From DASPGX01 sp035620375 (GTDB lineage Bacteria > Patescibacteriota > Minisyncoccia > 2-02-FULL-40-12 > GWA2-44-9), in the NCBI GenBank assembly GCA_035620375.1, contig DASPGX010000006.1:32207-96206 (forward strand): a stretch of 64,000 bases of DNA. Reading direction: 5' to 3'. Both the position numbers and the translations under genes were made by a program. Under the pieces are notes generated by a model. The model was given only the letters and a program-made list of their open reading frames with translations. It ran no database searches and was not told the origin of the DNA. Below, piece after piece: positions 7,284 through 15,102 of the stretch; within the stretch, counting starts at the first letter, position 1, and every line of letters begins with the position of its first letter.

Positions 7284-8120
7284 TCAGTCGGTGTCGCTCA
7301 GATGCTCCATGAACGTGGACTGGACGGCGCCGAAGCGCTCGAATCCCTCCATGATCCAGGACGCGGCGAGCCCGCGGGAGTCCTTGCCGGCGTAGAACCG
7401 CAGTGCCGTGTTGGCGGCGTCGGCGGCGTACTCGAAGTGGTCCGCCTCCACGCTGGTGTGGATGAACACCCAGTAGTAGGCGTTGTGCTTGTTCCCGGAC
7501 AGCCGGACGGTCGTCTTTTCCAGGTGAGCGGCCAGCGCCTGCCACTGCTCCTTCAGGTAGGCGTCCAGGATGTTGAACTCGGCGTCCGCCAGGATTTCCG
7601 AACCCATGTGGAAACCCAGACCCCGGAACAGGCGCTGGTCGTTCAACGTCTCGCTGATTCCGTAGCCGGCCTTGACCCGCTCGATCGCCAGCGTCGTGGC
7701 GTGGGCCCCGCGGGAGATGAGCTCCACCACGGTTCCGGGCGCGATGCCCAGGTACTCCGCGGTCGCCTTCAGGGTCGCCTGGGCCAGCATCCGGTGCGTG
7801 TCCAGATGCGGCATCCTGCGGTCGTCGAACTCGTCGATGGCGGCGGCGAAGACGCGGGCGGCCACCTCCGTGCTCTTGTCCGCGATGTTCGCGATGGGCT
7901 CCTCCGGGTCGCGGAACAGGTCGCGGCGGATGGCCAGCTCGCCGGCCAGATTCGCCACGCCTCCGCCGAAGATACCGTTGAACTGGATGTAGCGGCCCAA
8001 AACCCTGATGAGGTCCTCCGGTCCGGCGATTGTCTCCAGCTGGTTCCGGAAGGTCCGGTTGCCCACGTGCTTGTCCACGAGGGGCTGCACCATCTCGCGG
8101 GTGATTGCGGTCGTCCCCAT
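7284..8120 (-). CDS. Putative heme-oxygenase-like diiron (HDO/TenA-fold) protein
   Basis: 278 aa, entirely helical by composition. The segment H221-x3-E225-x2-H228 (HTSVEADH) matches the last-helix metal motif H-x3-D/E-x2-H of heme-oxygenase-like diiron oxidases such as CADD, and further Glu/His residues (E98, H105, H171, E175, E181) could complete a dinuclear site. This would be an O2-using oxidase or oxygenase with unknown substrate; a DUF3865-like relative is possible. Start fixed by TCAGGAGG 6 nt upstream. Codons are strongly C/G-ending, as in the ABC operon to the right. Fold assignment is inferred from motif spacing only. Confidence 0.5.
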   Translation of the reverse strand: MGTTAITREMVQPLVDKHVGNRTFRNQLETIAGPEDLIRVLGRYIQFNGIFGGGVANLAGELAIRRDLFRDPEEPIANIADKSTEVAARVFAAAIDEFDDRRMPHLDTHRMLAQATLKATAEYLGIAPGTVVELISRGAHATTLAIERVKAGYGISETLNDQRLFRGLGFHMGSEILADAEFNILDAYLKEQWQALAAHLEKTTVRLSGNKHNAYYWVFIHTSVEADHFEYAADAANTALRFYAGKDSRGLAASWIMEGFERFGAVQSTFMEHLSDTD

Positions 8121-8158
8121 GAATCCTCCTGAGCTTTCAGTGTTCTTGCGACGGGCAT

Positions 8159-8187
8159 ATCATACACCATAAACTTGTATCCGGCAA
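8159..8187 (-). promoter_or_regulatory. Promoter of the diiron-fold-like gene
   Basis: Minus strand TTGCCG (8182-8187), 17 bp, TATGAT (8159-8164). Confidence 0.6.
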
Positions 8188-8210
8188 GGATGTCTTGACG
8201 CAACCGTATA

Positions 8211-8216
8211 TATAAT
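8211..8216 (+). promoter_or_regulatory. -10 element of the beta-barrel-like gene
   Basis: TATAAT; no good -35 at normal distance (a TTGACG lies only 10 bp upstream). Divergent from the preceding minus-strand promoter. Confidence 0.45.
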
Positions 8217-8275
8217 GTATTTTCCTTCCGCGTCAGGTCCGCTTTCCGGCACCTGAACAACCCAGAGGAGGGTCA

Positions 8276-8875
8276 ATGAAGTTCGTCACCGGCCTGCTTG
8301 CCGCGTCGTTCCTGCTCGCCGCGGGCGCCGCGTCCGCGCAGGTACTCACCCCCGCGGAGACGCTGGGCAAGGGAAACGACACGTTTTTCCTGTCGGAGAA
8401 CCATCTCTTCGTGGACGGCGACCGCCTGAACATCGCCTACGCCGGCTACATGCGCGGCGTGACGGAGCGCGCGGACGTCTACGGGTACGCCGGCGTCACG
8501 CACATCTTCGGCGAGGACCAGGTCTGGCTGGGCATCGGCGGCAACGTGCGCCTGTTCCGGTACAAGGGCTTCACCGTCTCGTCGTTCAACGTCCTGTCCA
8601 CCGGTCTGCACCGGCGGAGCGAGTCCTCCACGGTGCTGTGGAACACGGCCGCCGTGGTCAGCCGCAACCTGTCGCAGTCGGTGTCCGTCTGGAGCGGCGT
8701 GAATGCACTCCTGCCGCTGGGCAACCGCGAGCAGGGCCTGTTCACCCCGCCCGACTACGAGTGGAACGTCCCCGTCGGGGCGTCCTGGCTCATCAACGAC
8801 CGGTTCGGCGTGTACGGCGAGGTGGACTTCGGCCACGTCACCGCCGTCGGCGTCGGGCTCTCCATCGCCAACTGA
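8276..8875 (+). CDS. Secreted beta-barrel-like protein
   Basis: 199 aa with a clear signal peptide (MKFVTGLLAASFLLAAGAASA|QV). The mature part is a series of alternating amphipathic strands rich in Gly/Tyr/Val (for example ADVYGYAGVTHIFG and FGVYGEVDFGHVTAVGVGLS), as in small outer-membrane barrels. There are no cysteines. AGAGGAGGGTCA precedes the ATG. If the host is a single-membrane CPR cell this would be unexpected; it could instead be a soluble beta protein. Divergently transcribed from the diiron-fold-like gene. Confidence 0.55.
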   Translation: MKFVTGLLAASFLLAAGAASAQVLTPAETLGKGNDTFFLSENHLFVDGDRLNIAYAGYMRGVTERADVYGYAGVTHIFGEDQVWLGIGGNVRLFRYKGFTVSSFNVLSTGLHRRSESSTVLWNTAAVVSRNLSQSVSVWSGVNALLPLGNREQGLFTPPDYEWNVPVGASWLINDRFGVYGEVDFGHVTAVGVGLSIAN

Positions 8876-8881
8876 ACCCCG

Positions 8882-8922
8882 CCCGCCCGATCGCTTCCGC
8901 GAGAGGGCGGGTTCCTGTTTTC
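8882..8922 (+). terminator. Terminator after the beta-barrel-like gene
   Basis: CCCGCCC/GGGCGGG stem followed by TTCCTGTTTTCC. Confidence 0.7.
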
Positions 8923-8941
8923 CGGAGTTGTCCGCGGACTA

Positions 8942-8969
8942 TTGACTTTTATATATAATATTGTAGTAT
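8942..8969 (+). promoter_or_regulatory. Promoter of the OmpA-ABC operon
   Basis: TTGACT (8942-8947), 16 bp, TAGTAT (8964-8969). Gives a leader of roughly 65 nt before the first gene at 9040. Confidence 0.6.
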
Positions 8970-9039
8970 CTTGCCGCAACATGGACGTTCACAACTGAGT
9001 AAAGGACCCTACGAAAACCGCAGAAAGAGAGGTGGCAAT

Positions 9040-9294
9040 GTGACATCAGGCGGCAAGGCACCTCTCCGGGCCATCGTGCAGGGCACCTATGGGCCGTCCG
9101 GCGGCAGGTATGCCGTCGGGACCGCGACGACCGTTACCGGCTCCATCACGTTCTCCCTGAAACGGGACGTGTGGGGCGAGGGGCGGGAGCCGCGGGCAGG
9201 CGAAGAGGTGTTTCTGGACGACATCACCCGGAACAGAGAAGGGTGGCGGGCCAACAGGGCGCGGCTCATCCGGCTCGGCGACGGGCAGGGATAG
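9040..9294 (+). CDS. Small beta-rich protein, first gene of the ABC operon
   Basis: 84 aa, GTG start chosen because AGAGAGG lies 7 nt upstream. No signal peptide or TM helix. The pattern GSITFSLK...PRAGEEVFLDDIT...GWRANRARL looks like a small OB/cold-shock-like barrel (strand, 'G-x-x-VFL-x-DI', then 'WRA-x-x-AR'), but this is a visual resemblance only. It leads the operon that encodes two coiled-coil proteins and an ABC importer. Confidence 0.55.
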   Translation: MTSGGKAPLRAIVQGTYGPSGGRYAVGTATTVTGSITFSLKRDVWGEGREPRAGEEVFLDDITRNREGWRANRARLIRLGDGQG

Positions 9295-9336
9295 CCGTTC
9301 AAGCAACGAGCAACGAGAAGTGAGAAAGGAGAACCG

Positions 9337-9996
9337 ATGAGTTTTCTGGCAAGACTGAAGGAGACGCTGAATCCGTTCGAAGAGGTGCCCGACAAGGGCG
9401 CCGCCGCCGAGACGGAGGACGCTCCGGAGACGCCGGTCCGCACGGGCCGGGGCCGTGGCGCTCCGTCCGTCATCTTCCCGAAGGTCGCCCCGACGGCGGC
9501 CGGCGTGGACGACGGCACGGTGGACGACTTCCTCAAGCAGCTCCGTGCCGAGACGGCGAGCAGGCGCTCGGCAGGACACACCGCGTTCTACGAAAAGCTG
9601 GACGCGCTGGTGGAGTTCGTTCCCGATCCGGGCAGCCGGTACAAGGCCGCCCTCAAGACGGCCAAGGGCGTGACCGCCAAGGACCTCCTGGCTTCCATCA
9701 CCGCCGTGGAAACGGCGCTCGGTGAGGAGTCCAAGGAGTTCGAGGCGGAAATCGGCTCGGCCGAGGAGCGGGAAGTCATCGGCGCGCGCGCCGAGGCGGA
9801 GGCAATCGACGGTCAGATCGAGACGCTCAACCAGCAGCTCGGCGAGCTGCGGGCCAAGCGTACGTCGCTGGCCGGCGGCATCTCCAACGCGGAGCGCAAG
9901 TACGCGGGTCTCCGCGCGGCGTTCAGCAAGGCGCTCGGCACGTTCAAGAGAGAGCTGGACGCCGAGCGGACCAACATCACGACCCACCTGGGCTGA
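9337..9996 (+). CDS. Soluble coiled-coil protein of the ABC operon
   Basis: 219 aa. Acidic, low-complexity N-terminus (about 1-45), a central predicted helical part (55-130), then a long Glu/Ala/Arg coiled coil (about 130-215). No signal or membrane segment, so cytoplasmic. AAAGGAGAACC precedes the ATG. The layout recalls PspA/IM30-like or TelA-partner proteins; not assignable to a family by eye. Most likely works with the next gene product at the membrane. Confidence 0.6.
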   Translation: MSFLARLKETLNPFEEVPDKGAAAETEDAPETPVRTGRGRGAPSVIFPKVAPTAAGVDDGTVDDFLKQLRAETASRRSAGHTAFYEKLDALVEFVPDPGSRYKAALKTAKGVTAKDLLASITAVETALGEESKEFEAEIGSAEEREVIGARAEAEAIDGQIETLNQQLGELRAKRTSLAGGISNAERKYAGLRAAFSKALGTFKRELDAERTNITTHLG

Positions 9997-10026
9997 CATC
10001 CGGGCACGGAAGAAAGGAGAACAGAC

Positions 10027-11085
10027 ATGCACGGTATGGAAATTCCGGGCTCGGGGCAGGGGAAGTCGTTCTGGGAGCGGCCGGAGGGCACTGCCGGAAT
10101 GATTTTCGGCCTCCTGGCCATCGCGGCCGGCGTGGTCGGTCTGGGCTTGGCCCTGCCGTTCCTCATCGGCCTGGTGCAGAACCTCATCACGCTCGTCGGG
10201 CTCGGCCTGACGCTCATTCCGATGGCGGTCCTGCTTTTCGCGATGCTCTGGGTCGTCATGGACAAGCGCTTCTGGACGCTCGGCTGGTACCTCTACAAGT
10301 CGGCGATGCGGAAGATCACTTCGATGTTCGTGGAGATCGACCCCATCGGCATCATGAAGAGCTACGTGGAGAGCCTGCAGGACAAGCGGAACGAGATGGC
10401 CAGGAACATCAAGGACCTGTCCGGACAGTTCCGCGTCCTCGGCGAGAAGATCCAGGCCAATCAGCGCGAGGGCGAAGCCGCCCTCAAGATGGCCGCAGTC
10501 GCCCGCCGGGAGAACGAGAAGACGACGGTCGCCCTGGAGTCCCGCAAGGCCGGAAGGCTCAAGCGGGCCAACATCGACCTCATCGACTTGCACAAGAAGA
10601 TCGAGCTGACGCTGCGGGTGCTCAAGAAGTACCACGACGTCGCCGGCGTCATCATCGCCGACATCGAGCACGAGGTGAAGGTGCAGGAGGACAAGCGGAG
10701 CAGCATCCGCAAGGCCTACGGCGCCTTCAAGCAGGCGATGGCCATCTTCAACGGCGACCCCGACAAGATGGAGATGTTCAACATGGCGATGGAGAGCGTC
10801 GCCAACGACTACGGACAGAAGCTCGGCGAAATCGAGTACTTCATCGACTCGTCCGAGTCCATTATCAAGGGCATCGACCTGCAGAACATGCAGTTCGAGG
10901 AAGAGGCCCTGGCGATGCTGGACGAGTGGGAGTCCAAGGCCGACGACCTGCTCATGGACCCCGTCGAAAAGCGGAACATCATGTCCCAGTCATACAGCGA
11001 CACCGAAGTTCTCGACGTCGATGCGCTCGGGAGCCAGGTGACGGAGCAGCCGGTCAGGCGCAGCAAGTACCTGTCCGGCAACTGA
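10027..11085 (+). CDS. Membrane-anchored coiled-coil protein of the ABC operon
   Basis: 352 aa. Two adjacent hydrophobic helices (about 24-46 and 50-77) form a hairpin anchor, followed by about 270 residues of charged helix with heptad-like spacing (for example DKRNEMARNIKDLSGQF, KRANIDLIDLHKKIEL). The C-terminus (VLDVDALGSQV...) is probably flexible. Shape is that of a PspA/vipp- or TelA-like stress scaffold tethered to the inner membrane. AAAGGAGAAC upstream; 30-nt gap to its neighbour. Unknown family. Confidence 0.6.
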   Translation: MHGMEIPGSGQGKSFWERPEGTAGMIFGLLAIAAGVVGLGLALPFLIGLVQNLITLVGLGLTLIPMAVLLFAMLWVVMDKRFWTLGWYLYKSAMRKITSMFVEIDPIGIMKSYVESLQDKRNEMARNIKDLSGQFRVLGEKIQANQREGEAALKMAAVARRENEKTTVALESRKAGRLKRANIDLIDLHKKIELTLRVLKKYHDVAGVIIADIEHEVKVQEDKRSSIRKAYGAFKQAMAIFNGDPDKMEMFNMAMESVANDYGQKLGEIEYFIDSSESIIKGIDLQNMQFEEEALAMLDEWESKADDLLMDPVEKRNIMSQSYSDTEVLDVDALGSQVTEQPVRRSKYLSGN

Positions 11086-11131
11086 TTCGCGCATCACTCA
11101 TCGGACAACGAACAGAAAGGAGCATTGAGCA

Positions 11132-12679
11132 ATGGCAAGGCAAATGAAGGCCGGGCACAAGTTCGTCCTGATCCTGCTCGTCATGAGCGGCATCGGCGCG
11201 GCCGGGTGGTTCGGCTGGCCGTACCTGGAGAAGCTGGCTCCGCCCAGCAGGGGCGCCTCGGGCGGTTCGTCCGCCCCCGTCGCCATCCCGAACAACAGCA
11301 AGTACGACCTGGTGCGGGTCGCGGTGGTCACCTGGGGTGGCTACGCCGGCGGCCAGTACTTCAACCGCGGATTCAAGCCGAATCCGGACTCCCGGTACAT
11401 CCAGGAGTACGGACTCCCGGTGGAGTTCGTGGTGATGGACGACTACCTGGCGTCGCGCGAGGCGTGGAAGGCCGGCGAGGTCCACCTGTTGTGGGCTACC
11501 GCCGACTCGTTCCCGACCGAGGCGTCCAGCATGGCGTCCTTCGAGCCCACCATCGTCTTCCAGTCCGACTGGTCCCGCGGCGGCGACGTCATCGTCTCCC
11601 GCGAGGGCATCGGTTCCATGCGCGACCTGCGGGGCAAGCGGGTGTCGGTGGCGTTCGGTACGCCGTCGCACACGTTCCTGCTGCGCATGCTGGAGTCCGC
11701 GGGCATGAGCGTCCGCGACATCCAGATCGTGGAGGTCCCTTCGGCCATCGACTCCGCCGCGGCCTTCAAGGCCGGTCAGGTGGAGGCGGCGGTCGTCTGG
11801 TCCCCGGACGACGAGGACTGCGTCCAGTCCGTCCGCGGGTCCAAGCGCCTGGTCAGCACCAAGGAAGCGGCCTACATCATCGCGGACGTCTTCTACGGAA
11901 AGAAGGGCTGGGTGGAAAGCCACCAGGAAGAGCTCAAGGCGCTCGTCGAGGGATGGCTGCGCGGCGCGGCCGAGGTCAACACGAACCCGTCCGCCAAGGC
12001 GCAAGCCGTCCGCATCCTCGCCGAGGGCCTGAACCAGCCGGAGAGCTTCACGGAGATCGCCATCAACAACGCGCGTCTGACGACGTACGGCGACAACGTG
12101 AACTTCTTCAACCTCAGCGGTAACGCCACCGGCGTGACCGGCGAGCGGCTGTACATGGAGACCGGAGCGCTCTACCAGGCCAACACGAACCTCGTGTCCG
12201 GCCGGCTGCCCAACTGGCGGCAGGTCACCGACACGAGCGCCCTGCGGGCGGTCAACCTGAACGGACCGGAGCACGCCGCCGAAGGGCAGTTCCAGTTCGC
12301 CAAGGCCACGCAGGCCCAGGCGTCCGCCGAGGCGTTCTCGTCCAAGGCGGTGTCGGTGAGCTTCCCGACGGGTTCGGCCACGCTGGACCCGAACGCGAGG
12401 ACCATCATCGACCTGGGATTCGTTCCCACGGCCAAGGCGTTCGCCAGCGTGCGTATCCGCATCGAGGGCAACACGGACGTCACCGGCTCGTACGACACCA
12501 ACAAGCGGCTGTCCGAAGCCCGCGCCCGCGCCGTCGCCGACTACCTCGCACAGGAGTACGGCTTCGACCGGAACCGGTTCATCGTGGTCGGCAACGGCCC
12601 CGACAAGCCGGTGTGCCGCGACGATTCGGCGGACTGCTACGCCAGGAACCGCCGGACCGACTTCGAGCTGCTGCAGTAG
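11132..12679 (+). CDS. ABC substrate-binding protein fused to an OmpA-like domain
   Basis: 515 aa. N-terminal membrane anchor (about 10-30), Pro/Gly/Ser linker, a periplasmic-binding-protein domain of the NMT1/SsuA/TauA class (about 58-350: YDLVRVAVVTWGGY, MRDLRGKRVSVAFGTPSHTFLLRMLESAG, AFKAGQVEAAVVWSPDD), and a C-terminal OmpA-like peptidoglycan-binding domain (about 405-515) with NKRLSEARARAVADYL and RNRRTDFEL. The fusion would fix the binding protein to the cell wall. The substrate is unknown; permease and ATPase belong to the nitrate/sulfonate/taurine type. AAAGGAG precedes the ATG. NCBI-style 'substrate-binding/OmpA family' proteins are known elsewhere. Confidence 0.88.
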   Translation: MARQMKAGHKFVLILLVMSGIGAAGWFGWPYLEKLAPPSRGASGGSSAPVAIPNNSKYDLVRVAVVTWGGYAGGQYFNRGFKPNPDSRYIQEYGLPVEFVVMDDYLASREAWKAGEVHLLWATADSFPTEASSMASFEPTIVFQSDWSRGGDVIVSREGIGSMRDLRGKRVSVAFGTPSHTFLLRMLESAGMSVRDIQIVEVPSAIDSAAAFKAGQVEAAVVWSPDDEDCVQSVRGSKRLVSTKEAAYIIADVFYGKKGWVESHQEELKALVEGWLRGAAEVNTNPSAKAQAVRILAEGLNQPESFTEIAINNARLTTYGDNVNFFNLSGNATGVTGERLYMETGALYQANTNLVSGRLPNWRQVTDTSALRAVNLNGPEHAAEGQFQFAKATQAQASAEAFSSKAVSVSFPTGSATLDPNARTIIDLGFVPTAKAFASVRIRIEGNTDVTGSYDTNKRLSEARARAVADYLAQEYGFDRNRFIVVGNGPDKPVCRDDSADCYARNRRTDFELLQ

Positions 12680-12692
12680 ACACACCGTTCCC

Positions 12693-12722
12693 GGGGTGGG
12701 GCGCAACGCCCCACCCCTTTTC
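12693..12722 (+). terminator. Intra-operon hairpin between binding protein and permease
   Basis: A perfect 11-bp GC stem (12693-12703 with 12707-12717) around CAA, followed by TTTTCCTT. No promoter is visible before the next gene, so it probably works as a partial terminator or 3'-end stabiliser, giving more binding protein than permease. Confidence 0.75.
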
Positions 12723-12742
12723 CTTAATCAAGGAGAAGTCGC

Positions 12743-13537
12743 ATGAAGGGATTGTTCACGCTCCGCGGCGAGCTGACGAGGGTCCAGGAGATCGTGCTCG
12801 CCGCCGCCGGGACGGTGCTGCTGCTTGCGGGATGGTCCGCCGTGTCATCCACGGTCGGCCAGCCCAAGCTGCTTCCGTACCCGTCCGCGGTACTCGCCTC
12901 GTTCGCCGAGCTGCACTTCGAGGACGCGCTGGTACGCAACACCTTCGCGTCCATCAAGCTCAACGTGCTCGGCTACCTGGAGGCAATCGCCATCGCGCTG
13001 CCCCTGGGGTTCCTCATCGGCCTCGTGCCGTTGTTCCGGGGACTGTTCCACCGGCACGTCGTCGCCCTGCGGTATCTGCCGCTGACGGCGGTCGTGGGGT
13101 TGTTCATCCTCTGGTTCGGCATCTACGGGACCATGAAGGTGCAGTTCCTCACGCTGGGCATCCTCGTCTACCTGCTTCCGGTGGTCGTGGACCGCATCGA
13201 CGAGGTGCAGAGGGTCTACCTGGATACGGTCAAAACGCTGGGCGCAAGCGCCCTGCAGACCATCCGGACCGTGTACGTGCCCGACGTCTTGTCGCGCGTG
13301 TACGGGGACGTCGTGACGCTGGTGGCCATCAGCTGGACCTACATCATCATCGCGGAAATCATCAACCTCGGTCAGGGCGGCATCGGCGCGCTGGTCTACC
13401 AGTCGGCGCGGCAGAGCCGGCCGGACAAGGTGTTCGCGGTCCTGGTGGTCATCATCGCCATCGGGTTCGTGCAGGATAAGGCGCTCAAGGGTCTGGGAAG
13501 GGTGCTCTTCCCGTACCGCTACGGCGCGGGGAGGTGA
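12743..13537 (+). CDS. ABC transporter permease (SsuC/TauC type)
   Basis: 264 aa, about six TM helices. Contains the BPD_transp_1 coupling segment (DTVKTLGASALQTIRTVYVPDVLSRVY) and the C-terminal GQGGIGALVYQSA region of nitrate/sulfonate/taurine permeases. AAGGAG precedes the ATG. Acts with the neighbouring ATPase and the OmpA-tethered binding protein. Confidence 0.9.
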   Translation: MKGLFTLRGELTRVQEIVLAAAGTVLLLAGWSAVSSTVGQPKLLPYPSAVLASFAELHFEDALVRNTFASIKLNVLGYLEAIAIALPLGFLIGLVPLFRGLFHRHVVALRYLPLTAVVGLFILWFGIYGTMKVQFLTLGILVYLLPVVVDRIDEVQRVYLDTVKTLGASALQTIRTVYVPDVLSRVYGDVVTLVAISWTYIIIAEIINLGQGGIGALVYQSARQSRPDKVFAVLVVIIAIGFVQDKALKGLGRVLFPYRYGAGR

Positions 13538-13542
13538 CCGCC

Positions 13543-14361
13543 ATGGAGAACATCCGGTTCGTAAACCGCGAGGAGTTCACGGACGCCATCGAGCTCCGGG
13601 ACGTCTCGCACACGTACGACGGCGGAACGACCTGGACCATCCGGGACTGCAACCTGCTCATCGAGAACGAGACCGGCAAGGGGGAGTTCGTGGTCCTGCT
13701 CGGCCTGTCCGGCTGCGGCAAGTCCACGCTTCTGCGGTTCATCGCAGGACTGGCGAAGCCGACCAAGGGCCAGGTCCTCATCGGCGGCAAGCCGCGGACG
13801 GACCGGGACGTCATCAGCATGGTGTTCCAGCAGTACTCGTCCCTGCCGTGGTACACGGTCCTGGACAACGTGGCGCTTGCGCTCCGGTACCAGGGCGTGC
13901 CCCGGAAGGAGAAGTACGAACGGGCGCGTGAGATGATCCGGCGGGTCGGCCTGGCGGGACACGAGCACAAGTACTCCACCGAGCTGTCCGGCGGACAGCT
14001 CCAGCGGGTCGCCATCGCAAGGAGCCTGGTATCCAACCCGGGGATGGTCCTGATGGACGAGCCGTTCGGCGCCCTGGACGTGGTGACGCGGTACGAGATG
14101 CAGATGCTGGTCAACGATCTCTTCGAGAGTATCCAGCCGACCATCATCTTCATCACCCACGACATCCGCGAGGCCGTGTTCCTGGCCAACCGCATCTACG
14201 TCATGTCGCCGCGGCCGGGACGCATCACGCACAAGATTGACGTGGACCCGGTGCTGAGCTGGCACCGTGACAAGAGCACGCTGCGCGACCCCGCGTTCAC
14301 CGACCTGGTGCATGAGGTGGACGCGGCGCTTGCCGCGACGGTCAACAACGCGAAGTTCTGA
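13543..14361 (+). CDS. ABC transporter ATP-binding protein (SsuB/TauB type)
   Basis: 272 aa: Walker A GLSGCGKST, Q-loop VFQQYSSLPWYTV, signature LSGGQLQRVAIARSL, Walker B VLMDEPFGALD, H-loop ITHDIREAVFLANR. The ATG at 13543 is preferred over a GTG nine bases earlier because GGGGAGG lies 8 nt before it. The gene is close to the permease stop. Energises the importer of this operon. Confidence 0.92.
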   Translation: MENIRFVNREEFTDAIELRDVSHTYDGGTTWTIRDCNLLIENETGKGEFVVLLGLSGCGKSTLLRFIAGLAKPTKGQVLIGGKPRTDRDVISMVFQQYSSLPWYTVLDNVALALRYQGVPRKEKYERAREMIRRVGLAGHEHKYSTELSGGQLQRVAIARSLVSNPGMVLMDEPFGALDVVTRYEMQMLVNDLFESIQPTIIFITHDIREAVFLANRIYVMSPRPGRITHKIDVDPVLSWHRDKSTLRDPAFTDLVHEVDAALAATVNNAKF

Positions 14362-14367
14362 ATCGCG

Positions 14368-14398
14368 AAGGCGGGACGCTCCGGCGCCCCGCCTTTTA
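14368..14398 (+). terminator. End of the OmpA-ABC operon
   Basis: AAGGCGGG/CCCGCCTT stem followed by TTACTTTT. Confidence 0.75.
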
Positions 14399-14401
14399 CT
14401 T

Positions 14402-14430
14402 TTGACGATTTTAATAAATTGTTGTATTCT
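14402..14430 (+). promoter_or_regulatory. Promoter of the methyltransferase operon
   Basis: TTGACG (14402-14407), 17 bp, TATTCT (14425-14430). Confidence 0.65.
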
Positions 14431-14460
14431 ATGCCATCTTTGACGTTGGAGGTGGTTCAC

Positions 14461-15102
14461 ATGGGTCAGGCCGAATGGGCCCGGAAGCAGTACAATAGCT
14501 GGGAAGCGTACGACGCGGACCTCAAAGAAGCCGGATGGGAGGTTCCTGACGAGTTGTCCCGTGCCGTGGCGCCGTACCTGCGGAGGTATGACATTACCCT
14601 GGACGTCGGTTGCGGAACCGGGCTTCTGGGCGCCGGCCTCCGGTTCCAGGGGTATGCCGGCAGGCTCATCGGGCTGGATGCCGCCGAAGAGCGCCTTGCC
14701 GAAGCGCGGGCGCGGACATTCGCCGGCCGGACGGTGTACGACCTGACGAGGACGGGGGATGCCTATCGGCTCCCGTGGCATCCGCGTTCGTTCAACGCGG
14801 TCGTCTCTTCGGCGATGCTGGGCCTGACCGGTCCCCGCTCGCTGGTGCAGATGCTCCGCGTTCTGCGGAAAGACGGAATTCTCGGCATCGTACCGGCGCG
14901 CCTGCTGGGCAACCGGCAGCACGAGACGAGATATCGCAGGGTACTCGATACCCTGGAGACTTTTGTCGGTTCCCGGCTTCTGGAAGTTCTGGAACAGCGG
15001 AGTCTGGGCACCGGCTACCACGGACCGGACCGCGATGAGCGGTACGTGCTGTACATCTGCCGGCTGACCCGGCCGTACCGCACGGGGCGGCCATGGCGAT
15101 AA
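14461..15102 (+). CDS. Class I SAM-dependent methyltransferase
   Basis: 213 aa. Motif I LDVGCGTGLLGAGL, motif II GLDAAEERLAEAR, and a later segment SFNAVVSSAMLGL matching the post-II/III region of Methyltransf_11/25 proteins. The substrate is not evident. The start is set by GGAGGTG 6-9 nt upstream. Overlaps the next gene by 10 bp. Confidence 0.85.
   Translation: MGQAEWARKQYNSWEAYDADLKEAGWEVPDELSRAVAPYLRRYDITLDVGCGTGLLGAGLRFQGYAGRLIGLDAAEERLAEARARTFAGRTVYDLTRTGDAYRLPWHPRSFNAVVSSAMLGLTGPRSLVQMLRVLRKDGILGIVPARLLGNRQHETRYRRVLDTLETFVGSRLLEVLEQRSLGTGYHGPDRDERYVLYICRLTRPYRTGRPWR

Noticed and set aside
9046..10671. 541-codon minus-strand frame
   Set aside because: Antisense to the two coiled-coil genes, which have ribosome sites and codon structure; the product is low-complexity His/Asp/Val/Leu-rich.
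11054..12706. 550-codon minus-strand frame
   Set aside because: Exact shadow of the binding-protein/OmpA gene.
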